The notes beneath the pieces are model-generated. The model searched no databases. It saw only the letters and a program-made list of their open reading frames with translations, and was not told the DNA's origin. From positions 6,007,501 through 6,071,500 of the forward strand of contig NZ_CP047146.1 of the NCBI RefSeq assembly GCF_009834125.1: a stretch of 64,000 nucleotides of DNA, read 5' to 3'. This stretch comes from Streptomyces sp. GS7. Lineage in GTDB: Bacteria; Actinomycetota; Actinomycetes; Streptomycetales; Streptomycetaceae. The translations under genes were made by a program, and so were the position numbers. Below are positions 53,651 to 62,192 of this stretch, one piece after another. Positions within the stretch are counted from its first letter, which is position 1. The number at the start of each line of letters is the position of its first letter.

Positions 53651-54958
53651 TCAGCTCGCGGCGGTGGCCGCCGCGACCCGCTCGCGGGCCTCGTCCCAGG
53701 GGACGGGGGTGGCGACCACCGCGCGCAGCGCCCGGATCTGGCGCGGCGGGATACCGGCCGCGAGCACGCCGACGGCGCTGTCGCCGCGTCCGTAGAGCGC
53801 GACGGTGCGGCGCTCGTCGCGGTCCAGGAGGGTGGTCTCGACCCGGTCGGCGCCGGCGGTCAGCCCGTACGCCTGGATCTTGAGGGCGTACTGGTCGGAC
53901 CAGAAGTACGGCACCGGCGCGAAGGGGCGGCGCTCCGGCGGGGTGTCGCCGGGGTCGTGGGCGCCTTCGGCGGCCAGTTCGGCGAGCAGGTTGCGGGCGG
54001 CGGCCATGCCCTGCTCGGTGGCGTTCATCCGGTGCTCGAAGCGCACCGGCCGGCCGTGGACCGGGTGGTCCCAGCGGGCCACGTCGCCCGCGGCGTAGAT
54101 CCCGGGCGCCGCGGCGCAGTACGCGTCGCAGCGCAGCCCGTCGGAGGTGTCCAGGGCCGGGTCGGCGAGCCAGTCGACGGCGGGCGTGGAGCCGATGGCG
54201 AGCAGGACGACGTCGGCCGGCAGCAGGCTGCCGTCGGCCAGCCGTACGCCGCCGACCCGGGCCGGGGCGCCGTCCTCTGCCACGGTGAACCCGTCGACCG
54301 CGCCGGTCACCAGCCGTACGCCCCGGGCACGGTGCTCCTCGGCGAGCAGTTCGCCGACCTCGGTGCCGACGGCGCCGGCCATGGGGACCGGGTCCCGGCC
54401 GACCAGGGTGACGTCGTGGCCCAACTCCCGGGCCACCGCGGCGGCTTCGCAGCCCAGGACGCCGTTGCCGACGATGACGAGACGGCGCGCCGGGTCCGCC
54501 AGGCCGGCGCGCAGCGCCAGCGCGTCGTCCAGGGTGCGCAGGGTGTGCACTCCGGCGAGGCCGTCGGCCCCGGGGAGGGTGCGGGCGGCGACACCGGTCG
54601 CGACGATCACCCCGGCGCATTCGAGCCTCCCCCGCTCTCGGCCTTGCTCAAGCGGGGGGACCCCCACACCTCCGTCGAGGGTGAGGGTGCGGGTGGCCGC
54701 GTCGAGCCCGGTGGCCCGGGTGCCGAGCCGCAGGTCCAGGCCGAGCGGGTCGAGCTGGTCCCGGGTGCGCAGCAGTAGCCGGTCCGGCTCCCAGGTGCCG
54801 TGCAGCAGCTGCTTGGACAGCGGCGGCCGGTCGTAGGGCAGTTGGTCCTCGTCGCCGATGAGGGTCAGCGGGCCGTGCCAGCCGGAGCGGCGCAGCGCCT
54901 CGGCGGCGGCGAGCCCGGCCGCCGAGGCGCCGACGACGGCGATCGGCCGGGCGCTCAC
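53651..54958 (-). CDS. FAD-dependent ferredoxin reductase for the adjacent P450
   Basis: A 435-residue NAD(P)H/FAD oxidoreductase of the rhodocoxin/putidaredoxin reductase type. FAD-binding motif is AVVGASAAGLAAAEALRRSG; NAD-binding motif is LVIVGNGVLGCEAAAVAREL; the second FAD motif is GIYAAGDVARWDHPVHG. Residues about 96-112 (GGVGVPPLEQGRERGRL) derive from a palindromic repeat inserted in frame. GTG 54958 overlaps the ferredoxin stop (GTGA). It passes electrons from NAD(P)H to the ferredoxin encoded directly upstream. Confidence 0.9.
   Translation of the reverse strand: MSARPIAVVGASAAGLAAAEALRRSGWHGPLTLIGDEDQLPYDRPPLSKQLLHGTWEPDRLLLRTRDQLDPLGLDLRLGTRATGLDAATRTLTLDGGVGVPPLEQGRERGRLECAGVIVATGVAARTLPGADGLAGVHTLRTLDDALALRAGLADPARRLVIVGNGVLGCEAAAVARELGHDVTLVGRDPVPMAGAVGTEVGELLAEEHRARGVRLVTGAVDGFTVAEDGAPARVGGVRLADGSLLPADVVLLAIGSTPAVDWLADPALDTSDGLRCDAYCAAAPGIYAAGDVARWDHPVHGRPVRFEHRMNATEQGMAAARNLLAELAAEGAHDPGDTPPERRPFAPVPYFWSDQYALKIQAYGLTAGADRVETTLLDRDERRTVALYGRGDSAVGVLAAGIPPRQIRALRAVVATPVPWDEARERVAAATAAS
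54623..54670. repeat. Streptomyces interspersed palindromic repeat inside a coding region
   Basis: The element contains CTCCCCCGCTCTCGGCCTTG and CTCAAGCGGGGGGACCCCCA, a repeat pattern common in Streptomyces genomes (CCCCCACTCTCGGC-type units). It encodes a Gly/Pro/Arg-rich insert of the ferredoxin reductase without breaking the frame. Confidence 0.65.
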
Positions 54959-55149
54959 TCGTGCACCTCGATGACCGCGGCGGGGCAGATGGCGGCGGCC
55001 TCGCGGACCGCGGCGTGCTGGTCGGCGGCCGGTTCGGCGTCGAGGAGCACGACCACGCCGTCCTCGTCACGCTGGTCGAAGACCTCGGGGGCGATCAGCA
55101 CGCACTGGCCGGCGGCGCAGCACTTGTCGGCATCAAGGGTGATCTTCAT
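54955..55149 (-). CDS. Ferredoxin, [3Fe-4S] type
   Basis: A 64-residue P450-associated ferredoxin. Cluster ligands are C10, C16 and the Cys in AAAICPAAVIEV; the motif KCCAAGQC places Ala at the position where a [4Fe-4S] cluster would need Cys, so a [3Fe-4S] cluster is expected. It transfers electrons from the reductase to the P450. ATG 55149 has GGAG 8 bases upstream. Together with its two neighbours it makes a complete class I redox chain. Confidence 0.9.
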   Translation of the reverse strand: MKITLDADKCCAAGQCVLIAPEVFDQRDEDGVVVLLDAEPAADQHAAVREAAAICPAAVIEVHE

Positions 55150-55214
55150 GGCAGGGGCTCCGTGGGGATCGTCAGGGGTCGTCAGGGGTCGGGGGAACGG
55201 TGCCTGGTGGCGTT

Positions 55215-56453
55215 TCACCAGGTCACGGGCAGGGAGTGGCATCCGTAGATCGCCATGTCGGTGCGGAACGGGATCTCCTCGACCGGCACCGCGGGCCGCA
55301 TCGCCGGGAAGCGGCGCAGCAGCGTGGCGATGACGACCTGGAGTTCGACGCGGGCCAGCGCCTGGCCGAGGCACTGGTGGATGCCGTAGCCGAAGGCGAC
55401 GTGGTGCTGGGCGTTGGGCCGGCGGACGTCGAGGCGGTCGGCGTCGGCGAAGACGCTCTCGTCGCGGTTGCCGGACGGCACCGCCGCCACCACGCCCTCG
55501 CCGGCCCGGATGAGGTGCCCGCCGATCTCGACGTCGACGGTGGCGACCCGGCGCGGGCCGTTGCGGATGATGCTGTGGAAGCGCAGCAGCTCTTCGACGG
55601 CGCCGCGGATCAGCGCGGGGTCCCGGCGCAGCTGCTCTGCGGTCGCCGGGTCCTGCATCAGGGTCAGCGCGCTGAGCCCGATCATGTTGGCGGTGGTCTC
55701 GTGCCCGGCGACCAGCAGCAGGGCGGCGAAGGCGGCGACCTCGTCGTGGCTGATCTCGCCGGTCTGCCGCTGTTCGGTGATCAGCCGGCCGAGGATGTCG
55801 TCGCCCGGGTCCGCCTCCTTGGCGGTAACCAACTGGTCGAGGTAGTCGCGGAGTTCGACCCGCGCGGCCTCGCGCTCGGCGTCGGCGACGGACCGCGACA
55901 GCAGAGTGCCGGTGAGCCGCTGGAAGATCTCGTGGTCGTCGTACGGGACGCCCAGCAGCAGGCTGATGACCAGCGACGGCACCGGCAGCGCCAGCGTCTC
56001 GACGAGGTCGGCGGTGCGCCCCTCGGTCCGCTCCAGCGCGTCGCACAGCTCGTCGGTGATCCGCTGGATCTCCGGGCGCAGCGCCTCGACGCGCTTGACC
56101 ATGAATTCGCGGGTGACCATCCGGCGCAGCCGGGTGTGCTCGGGCGGGTCCATGCGGATGAAGCCGCGGTTCTGGGTGCTGGCGCCGCCGGTCATCCCGC
56201 TGAGCGGATAGCCGTGCAGCGTGGTGTCGGAGCTGAAGCGGGTGTCACCGAGGATCGCCCGGATGTCGGCGTAGCGGGTCGCGAGCCAGGCCCAACTTCC
56301 GTCGGGGAGCGAGATCCTGGAGATCGGCTCCTCGGCGCGCAGAGCGCCGAACTCGGCCGGCGGTTCGAACGGGCAGCCGCTGGGCGGCTCGACGGGCAGG
56401 GGTGCCGGGGCGGGGGGACGTTCGGTGTCGATGGTGTCGGTCATCTCGGTCAT
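55215..56453 (-). CDS. Cytochrome P450 (CYP105/SceE-like)
   Basis: A 412-residue soluble P450. The I-helix is LLVAGHETTANMIGLSAL, the ExxR motif EELLRFHSIIRNGPRRVA, and the haem-binding loop AFGYGIHQCLGQALARVE with Cys as axial ligand. CYP105 family members oxidise diverse xenobiotics and antibiotic precursors. ATG 56453 has GAGGAG about 5 bases upstream; the ATG at 56444 is an alternative. It is followed by its own ferredoxin and reductase genes, a rare complete set. Confidence 0.92.
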   Translation of the reverse strand: MTEMTDTIDTERPPAPAPLPVEPPSGCPFEPPAEFGALRAEEPISRISLPDGSWAWLATRYADIRAILGDTRFSSDTTLHGYPLSGMTGGASTQNRGFIRMDPPEHTRLRRMVTREFMVKRVEALRPEIQRITDELCDALERTEGRTADLVETLALPVPSLVISLLLGVPYDDHEIFQRLTGTLLSRSVADAEREAARVELRDYLDQLVTAKEADPGDDILGRLITEQRQTGEISHDEVAAFAALLLVAGHETTANMIGLSALTLMQDPATAEQLRRDPALIRGAVEELLRFHSIIRNGPRRVATVDVEIGGHLIRAGEGVVAAVPSGNRDESVFADADRLDVRRPNAQHHVAFGYGIHQCLGQALARVELQVVIATLLRRFPAMRPAVPVEEIPFRTDMAIYGCHSLPVTW

Positions 56454-56515
56454 CTCGCTCCTCGCGCGCACACCGGGAGGGACGTGCGCCATACGTCAAA
56501 CGTTCGCCTAACAAG

Positions 56516-56547
56516 CGTAAACTTACATGTGTAATGACCACGTAAAC
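56516..56547. promoter_or_regulatory. Repeat-rich operator candidate upstream of the P450 cassette
   Basis: CGTAAAC occurs at 56516-56522 and 56541-56547, flanking TTACA-TG-TGTAA (56523-56534), a palindrome. The AT-rich block is out of character for the region and fits a TetR-type operator; the TetR gene at 56688 is the obvious candidate ligand. Confidence 0.5.
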
Positions 56548-56605
56548 GCGCCGGGGGGGGGTGGCGAACGGGCACGCGGCCCGGAGGCAGCGGGCACACG
56601 TGAAC

Positions 56606-56632
56606 GCCCCCGGCCGTCGAGGGGCCGGGGGC
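56606..56632 (-). terminator. GC-rich hairpin downstream of the TetR gene
   Basis: GCCCCCGGCC (56606-56615) and GGCCGGGGGC (56623-56632) pair perfectly around a 7-base loop, 56 bases after the TetR stop. It has no T-run. It would separate TetR transcription from the P450 cassette. Confidence 0.55.
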
Positions 56633-56687
56633 GAAGAGAACGAAAGGGAGGGAGCGGGGAGAAGGAGAAGAGAACCCGGGGGCCGGG

Positions 56688-57308
56688 TCAGCGCTCCAGC
56701 AGCAGCTGGAGGATCTCGTCCACGAACCGGTCCAGCCGGCTGGTGTCCTTGCGGCTCGGCATGACCTGCCAGATCATCACCCGGCCGTGCACCGCGGACC
56801 ACAGCAGATACGGCGCCTCGCCACGCGACCCGCGCACCCGCCAGCCCGCCTCCTCACAGGCGGTCAGCGCGTTGTGCCAGCTGCGCACCAGCAGCCCCGC
56901 CGGGTGGCCGGCGAGCCGTTCCGGGCCGACCGGGGTCTGCCGGGTCTCGTAGAGCAGCCGGTAGTTCGCGGGGTGCGCGATGGCGTAGCGGCAGTACGCA
57001 CGCAGCTGGGCGCGCAGCCGGTCCACCGGGTCGTCCGGGTCCGCCTTCGCGGCGGCCTCGGACATGGCGCGCGCGAGCCGCTCGTAATTGACCTCCAGCG
57101 TCGCCCAGACCAGCTCGGTCTTGTCGGCGAAGTGTCGGTAGATGCTGGGCGCGGCGACGCCGGCCTCCCGGGCGACCGCGCGCAGCGACAGCGCGTCCTC
57201 GCTGCCGACCTGCTCCAGGAGGCGCTCGGTCGCCCGCAGCAGCTCCTCCCGCAGGCGCTCGCCCTGTCCGCGCGGGTTACGGGGCCGGACGGCCGCACTC
57301 TCGCTCAC
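56688..57308 (-). CDS. TetR/AcrR-family transcriptional regulator
   Basis: A 206-residue repressor-type protein. The TetR helix-turn-helix is LRAVAREAGVAAPSIYRHFA, with DKTELVWATLEVNYERL following. The C-terminal domain looks like TetR_C_11 (YCRYAIAHPANYRLLYETRQ), a ligand pocket. It is encoded upstream of the P450 cassette on the same strand and probably controls it through the AT-rich operator at 56516-56547. The start is GTG 57308, with GGAGG at close range. Confidence 0.86.
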   Translation of the reverse strand: MSESAAVRPRNPRGQGERLREELLRATERLLEQVGSEDALSLRAVAREAGVAAPSIYRHFADKTELVWATLEVNYERLARAMSEAAAKADPDDPVDRLRAQLRAYCRYAIAHPANYRLLYETRQTPVGPERLAGHPAGLLVRSWHNALTACEEAGWRVRGSRGEAPYLLWSAVHGRVMIWQVMPSRKDTSRLDRFVDEILQLLLER

Positions 57309-57558
57309 TGCCCTCCGGTCCTTCCTGGTCGTGCCGATGTGGACCTTCGACGGGGTCCGTACTCCTCCACCAGGGTTTCACACCGGTGCCGCGGACCGTA
57401 CCCGAGGACCGGCCCACCCGGAGGCACGGGCGCCGCGTCACCTGCCCCTCCCGGCGCCGCCGCACCGGCGGGGCCGGCGGACGCGCGCGGGGCCGCTCCG
57501 TAGCCTGCGGAGACGGTGCCGCCCGCAGCCTCGCCCGGCGTGGTGGTGCGCCGTGCCG

Positions 57559-58830
57559 TCACCTGCCCATGACCAGTCCGGCCTGGTGTGCGCCCCTGCT
57601 CAGCACGATGCCCCGGATGCGGTGGCGCAGGGGCTCCAGGTCCCGCCGTCCGGCCTTGATCGCCTGGTTCACGTTGATCACGCGGCCCGCCTCGGCGTCC
57701 CACCACAGCGGGACGAACTCGGCCTTGGTGATCTCCCAGCGGCCGCCCGGCGTGGCCGGGGGCGTGAAGGTGAACCGGGCGGCGGTGCTCATGTCGCCGC
57801 GCTCGTCATGCGTACTGCCCCCGATGAGGTCGCCCAGCCCGTAGGCGACCCACGTACCGCTGCCGTGCACGTCATCGGCCGCTGCCCGGCCGTCCTGTGG
57901 ACGGCCGGCCCCGGTCCCGTCGACCTTCTCGTACGGCTGCGGGGTGTGCGTGTGGCTGCCGACGATCAGGTCGATGTCGGGGCGGCCGTCGGTGCGGGCC
58001 GCGGTGAGGGCGCGGGCGAGCCGGAGCTGCTGCGCGTCGGGCGCGGTCCGGTACTCGGTGCCCCAGTGGGCGCTGACGACCACGATGTCGGCGCCCGCCC
58101 GGCGGGCCGCCCGGGCATCCGCAACGACCTTCCGCGGGTCGAGCAGGTTGGCGGCCCAGGGCGCACCGGCCGGGCGCTTCGCGCCGTCGGTGCCGTAGGT
58201 GTACGAGAGCTGCGCCACCCGCGCGCCGCCCGGGGCCCGGAGCAGCACCGGGCGGGCGGCCTCGGCGGCGCCACGGGCCGAGCCGGTGTGCCGCAGCCCG
58301 ACCGTGTCGAGGACGTCGAGGGTGTGCCGCACCCCTGCCACGCCCTGGTCCAGGACGTGGTTGGAGGCGGTGGCGCAGGCGTCGAAGCCGGTCGCCTTCA
58401 GCGCGGTGGCGACCTGCGGCGGGGCCTGGAGCTTCGGGTAGCCGGTGAACGGACCGTCCAGCGGGCCGAGCGGCGCCGCCAGATGGCAGAGCGCCAGACC
58501 GGCTCCGTGGATGACCGGCTGCACGCCACGGAGCATCGGCCGGAAATCGTAGCCGCCGTCCACCGGGGCGTCGTCCTGCGCGGTGCCGAGCGCCTCGGGG
58601 TGGGCGGGGACGACGTCCCCGGAGGCGACCATGGTGAACGGCCGGGCGGGACCGGCCGCGGCGGGCCGGGTACCCGCGCGCCGGTGCCGCGCCCCGGCGG
58701 CGGAGGGCCGGGCGGCCCGGTAGGCCGGGCCGCGCCGCGGGGTGTCCGGCGGGGCATCGGCCCGGCTGCCGCAGCCGGCGGCCAGAGCGGCGAGCAGGAC
58801 GGCCGCCGCACACCGTGTGAACGCGCTCAT
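57559..58830 (-). CDS. CapA family lipoprotein
   Basis: A 423-residue exported protein with a lipobox (LAALAAGCGS). The CapA/PgsA-like metallophosphatase domain shows TMVASGDVVPAHPEALG, ATASNHVLDQGVAGVRHTLD, VVSAHWGTEYR and VGSHTHTPQPYEK, the His and Asp ligands of the fold. CapA proteins are linked to poly-gamma-glutamate synthesis or export in Bacillus; in Streptomyces, which lack pgs operons, the substrate is unknown. ATG 58830 is well placed. Confidence 0.88.
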   Translation of the reverse strand: MSAFTRCAAAVLLAALAAGCGSRADAPPDTPRRGPAYRAARPSAAGARHRRAGTRPAAAGPARPFTMVASGDVVPAHPEALGTAQDDAPVDGGYDFRPMLRGVQPVIHGAGLALCHLAAPLGPLDGPFTGYPKLQAPPQVATALKATGFDACATASNHVLDQGVAGVRHTLDVLDTVGLRHTGSARGAAEAARPVLLRAPGGARVAQLSYTYGTDGAKRPAGAPWAANLLDPRKVVADARAARRAGADIVVVSAHWGTEYRTAPDAQQLRLARALTAARTDGRPDIDLIVGSHTHTPQPYEKVDGTGAGRPQDGRAAADDVHGSGTWVAYGLGDLIGGSTHDERGDMSTAARFTFTPPATPGGRWEITKAEFVPLWWDAEAGRVINVNQAIKAGRRDLEPLRHRIRGIVLSRGAHQAGLVMGR

Positions 58831-58987
58831 GTCCGACAGATACCAGCCGCTTCGGCCGGGATTTCACCGTGAGCCGTGGTGTCCGGCGCTATCCCCCGTA
58901 CGGCCGTGGAGCCCGGCCGCGGCCGCGGCCCGCCGTGCGGTCGACGCGCGGTCCTGGGGCCCTCGCCCGTCCCGTTACGCTGCCCCG

Positions 58988-59944
58988 ATGGCACACACCT
59001 CGCAGGCCCACGACCGCTTTCCCGCCGGGCTGCCGGTACTGACCGAGATGGGGCGCACCGCGTCGGGGCGGGCCTGGCTCGACCGGCTGCCGGGGATCGT
59101 CCGGGACGTCGAGGAGCGCTGGGAGCTGCGGCTCGGCCCGCCGGTGCACGGCGGCAGTTGCTCGTGGGTGGCGCCCGCGGAGGGGCCCGACGGCGTACCG
59201 GCGGTCCTCAAGGTGACCTGGCCGCACCGCGAGGCCGCGGGCGAGGCGCCGGCGCTGCACGCGTGGGGCGGCCGGGGCGCGGTACGGCTGCACCGCTGGG
59301 ACCGCGAGCGGGGCGCGCTGCTGATCGAGCGCTGCACCCCGGGCACCCTGCTCGGCGACGCCCCGCTGCCGCCGGACGAGCAACTCGCCGTGGGCGCTCG
59401 TGTCCTGCGCGACATATGGTCCCCACACGTGCCGGAAGAAGGCCGGTGGGGGACGCTGGAGCGGATGGACGCGGTCTGTGCCGAGTGGGCGGACCTGCTC
59501 CAGGAGCGGATGCGGCGGCTGCGGCCGGACTACGACCCGGGGCTGGTCGCGCTCGGCGCCGAGCTGCTGCGCACCCTGCCGGCCACCGCCGCCCGCGAGG
59601 TCGTGGTGCACGGCGACGCCAACCCGGGCAATGTGCTGGCCGCAACCCGCCTGCCCTGGCTGGCCATCGACCCCAAGCCGATGGTCGGCGACCCGGCGTA
59701 CGATCCCACGCCGCTCCTCCTCCAGATCGACGACCCCTTCGAGCACCCCGATCCGCGGCCGGTGCTGCGCGAGCGGTACGCGCTGGCCGGCGAGGTGCTC
59801 GGCGAGGATCCGGCACGGCTGCTCGCCTGGTCGGTGGCGCGCGGCGTGGAGAGCGCGCTGTGGAGCGCGGACCATGACGATGTGCCGGGCGGGGAGGAGG
59901 AGTTGGCCGAGGTGCGGGTGCTGGCGGAGCTGGCCGGACTGTGA
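58988..59944 (+). CDS. Aminoglycoside/hydroxyurea phosphotransferase family protein (APH(6)-like)
   Basis: A 318-residue kinase. The catalytic loop VVVHGDANPGNVLAA supplies the Brenner-type His-Gly-Asp and Asn, and LAIDPKPMVGDPAYDPTPLL the metal-binding Asp, as in streptomycin 6-kinases and Streptomyces hydroxyurea kinase (APH_6_hur). It probably confers resistance or acts on a small sugar-like substrate. Residues about 144-155 (IWSPHVPEEGRWG) may be encoded by an inserted hairpin. No ribosome binding site precedes ATG 58988 and CGTTACGCT sits where a -10 element would be, so the message may be leaderless. Confidence 0.85.
   Translation: MAHTSQAHDRFPAGLPVLTEMGRTASGRAWLDRLPGIVRDVEERWELRLGPPVHGGSCSWVAPAEGPDGVPAVLKVTWPHREAAGEAPALHAWGGRGAVRLHRWDRERGALLIERCTPGTLLGDAPLPPDEQLAVGARVLRDIWSPHVPEEGRWGTLERMDAVCAEWADLLQERMRRLRPDYDPGLVALGAELLRTLPATAAREVVVHGDANPGNVLAATRLPWLAIDPKPMVGDPAYDPTPLLLQIDDPFEHPDPRPVLRERYALAGEVLGEDPARLLAWSVARGVESALWSADHDDVPGGEEELAEVRVLAELAGL
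59418..59454. repeat. Possible mini-repeat hairpin inside the phosphotransferase gene
   Basis: TCCCCAC (59420-59426) and GTGGGGGA (59446-59453) flank a 19-base loop. The unit resembles the GC-rich palindromic repeats at 27175 and 54623 and would code for a short Pro/Glu/Arg-rich insertion. Support is weaker than for the other two. Confidence 0.35.
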
Positions 59945-60053
59945 CCTTGCCGGGGCACGCCGGCTCGCGATCGGGGGCCGTCCGCCCCTCGGGTGCGAGA
60001 GCAGGCGCGGCTGCGGCGGAGCCGAGCCGCCGCACCGGGAGCGGGCGCGGCGC

Positions 60054-62192
60054 TCACGCCACCTCGATGCCGAAGTCCTGGACCAGCGCCTCCAGACCGC
60101 CCTCGTAGCCCTTGCCGCCGAGGACGAAGTCCCAGTCGCCGCCCGCCCGTTGACGGAACGAGCCGAGGACCAGCGCCCGCTCGCCGCGCCGCCCGTCCGA
60201 GACCTCCAGCCGCCCCAGTTCCGTCCCGGCGGCGTCCAGCAGCCGGATCCGGGCGTCGGTGAATCCGGCGAGATCCGCGTCCGGGTCGGCCTCCGCGTCG
60301 ATCGCCGCGACCAGGACGAGCCGGTCGGCGTCCGCCGGCAGGTCCTCGAACCGCACCTGCATCGCGGCCCGGTCCGGGGCGAAGCCGGGCAGCATCCGCA
60401 CCGCGCCGTCCGGGGTGCGCGGGTTGTTGAAGAAGACGAAGTGGTCGTCGCCGAGCACGGTGGTCCCCTTGCAGACCAGCGCGCAGACGTCGAGGGCGAC
60501 GTCGCCGGACCAGTTCATGCCGAGGACGTTGTGCTCCGCGGTGCCGTCGGCGGAATCGCCGGCGGCCCGGTCGGCGGCCTCGGGGGCGGCCCGGTCGCCA
60601 CCGGCGGTGGGACCGGCCTGGCGGGCGCCGGGGCCGAGGCGCCCGCGCAGCCCGAACCGCCCCAGGAGATCGACGAGTTCGGGGCCGGCGATGAGGGTGA
60701 GCGGCTTGCCGTTGGCGAAGGTGTGCGCGCCGGGACCGAACCGGGACGTCGTCACCAGCACGCCCTTGTTGGCGCCTTCGGACTGCACGGTGCCGTAGAG
60801 GTCGCGTACGGCGGTGGGCGGGACGGTGTGCCGGTAGCGCTTGACCTGCACGACGATCTTGCCGCCGCGGATCGGGTCGGGGTCCAGCGCGTCCACGTCG
60901 ACGCCGCCGTCACCGGACCGCTGGGTGGTCACCGCCTGCATCCCCATGGCCCGGAACAGCTCGGCGATCAGGTTCTCGAACGCGATCGGGTCCATCTCGT
61001 GGAGGTCCGGCTCCCCCTCGTCGCCGTGCCGGACGACCGCGCCACCGCCGCCGACGTCGCCCGGCTGCCGTCCGGGGCGTACCGCGGCGCGCTGGTCGGG
61101 GCGGGCCGAGAGCCGGCCGCGGAGTCCGTCGGTCAGACAGTCCACGGCGCTGACCTGCGCCAGGTGGTAGGCGGCGAAGGCGTCGCGGGGCGCCATGACG
61201 GTGGCGAGGAAGATCTTCGCGGGACGGCCGGTGACCGGGTCCACGTCGTCGACGAAGCCGTTGAGCGCCACCGAGTCCAGCGCCCCGTGGGTGTCGGCGG
61301 CGAAGAGGTCGCGCAGGACCAGCAGGATGCTCTGGGCGAGCACATCGCGGTAGAGCGCCCGGCGCTGGGCGGCCGGGCGGGCGGTCTCCCGCTCCTCGTC
61401 CGCGGTGGGCAGGTAGCGGACCGCCCTGGCCTCGGGGACGATGGCGAAGCCCGGCAGTTCCCAGTCCAGGACGAGTTGCCGGGCAGCGCTGTCGTACGCG
61501 GCGCCGACCTGCCGCGGGAAGCCCTCCGGCCAGGCGGCGCCGGAGTACAGCGCGGCGCAGAAGTACTCGACCACCGCGTCCGGGTCCCCGCTTCGCAGAC
61601 CGGCGGTCAGCTCCTCGATGCCCGCGTTGTGCCGCCGGATGCCCTCCAGCGCACCGGCCGCCCACTGGTCGTACTGCCGCCGGTACGCGGCCAGTTGGGC
61701 CTGCCGTCGGGATTCGGCGGCCTGCGCCGCGTACCAGTCCCGCTCGAAGCGGGCGCGCGCCTCCTCCTGGGCGCGGTCGCGGCGGATCCCGAACTGCCGC
61801 CCGCCGGCCGGCGTCTGATAGCGGGCCGGGTCGGGCATCGCCACCGGCTCGGCCAGCGCACCGGGCGCGAACGGCTCGACCCGCTCCGGCCGCCGCAGGG
61901 CCGCGGCCGTGAAGGCGGGCGCCCGGCAGCCGTCCGCGAGCAGGCCGGTCAACACGGCGACCCGGGCGTCCAGTTCCTCGGTACGCCGCCGGGCGTCGGC
62001 CTCGCGCTGCCGGCGGTAGGCGGCCTGCCGCTCCCGGTGCATCCGCGCCATGGCGCGCTCCGCGGCCCGCGCCTGCCGCTCCTGTTCCCGCTGCCGCTGT
62101 ACCTGCGCACGGTGCTCGGCCTCCTGCCGGCGCTGCTGCTGGCGCTGCGCCTCGGCCCAGATGCCGACTAACCCTTGGGAACGGCGGCTCAT
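60054..62192 (-). CDS. Coiled-coil / Mrr-like restriction endonuclease / TerD domain fusion
   Basis: A 712-residue three-part protein. Residues about 1-130 form a charged Arg/Glu/Gln-rich coiled coil. A middle region is followed by an Mrr/REase_4-type nuclease at about 410-500: FENLIAELFRAMGMQAVTTQ, SGDGGVDVDALDPDPIRGGK and VVQVKRYRHTVPPTAVRDLY give the PD-(D/E)xK-like acidic residue and the Q-x-K. The C-terminal about 180 residues are a TerD domain (NWSGDVALDVCALVCKGTTV, VLGSFRQRAGGDWDFVLGGK) with conserved calcium-binding-type acidic residues. TerD proteins act in tellurite and phage resistance and stress. ATG 62192 has GGGAGGA upstream. The combination suggests a DNA-targeting defence or stress effector; no methylase is adjacent. 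Confidence 0.85.
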   Translation of the reverse strand: MSRRSQGLVGIWAEAQRQQQRRQEAEHRAQVQRQREQERQARAAERAMARMHRERQAAYRRQREADARRRTEELDARVAVLTGLLADGCRAPAFTAAALRRPERVEPFAPGALAEPVAMPDPARYQTPAGGRQFGIRRDRAQEEARARFERDWYAAQAAESRRQAQLAAYRRQYDQWAAGALEGIRRHNAGIEELTAGLRSGDPDAVVEYFCAALYSGAAWPEGFPRQVGAAYDSAARQLVLDWELPGFAIVPEARAVRYLPTADEERETARPAAQRRALYRDVLAQSILLVLRDLFAADTHGALDSVALNGFVDDVDPVTGRPAKIFLATVMAPRDAFAAYHLAQVSAVDCLTDGLRGRLSARPDQRAAVRPGRQPGDVGGGGAVVRHGDEGEPDLHEMDPIAFENLIAELFRAMGMQAVTTQRSGDGGVDVDALDPDPIRGGKIVVQVKRYRHTVPPTAVRDLYGTVQSEGANKGVLVTTSRFGPGAHTFANGKPLTLIAGPELVDLLGRFGLRGRLGPGARQAGPTAGGDRAAPEAADRAAGDSADGTAEHNVLGMNWSGDVALDVCALVCKGTTVLGDDHFVFFNNPRTPDGAVRMLPGFAPDRAAMQVRFEDLPADADRLVLVAAIDAEADPDADLAGFTDARIRLLDAAGTELGRLEVSDGRRGERALVLGSFRQRAGGDWDFVLGGKGYEGGLEALVQDFGIEVA

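Noticed and set aside
57277..57465. Small minus-strand open frame with a KPWW stretch overlapping the TetR start, considered as a leader peptide
   Set aside because: No ribosome binding site or attenuator hairpin; likely chance.
60054..62192. Complete restriction-modification system
   Set aside because: No methyltransferase or specificity gene is adjacent to the nuclease-TerD fusion.
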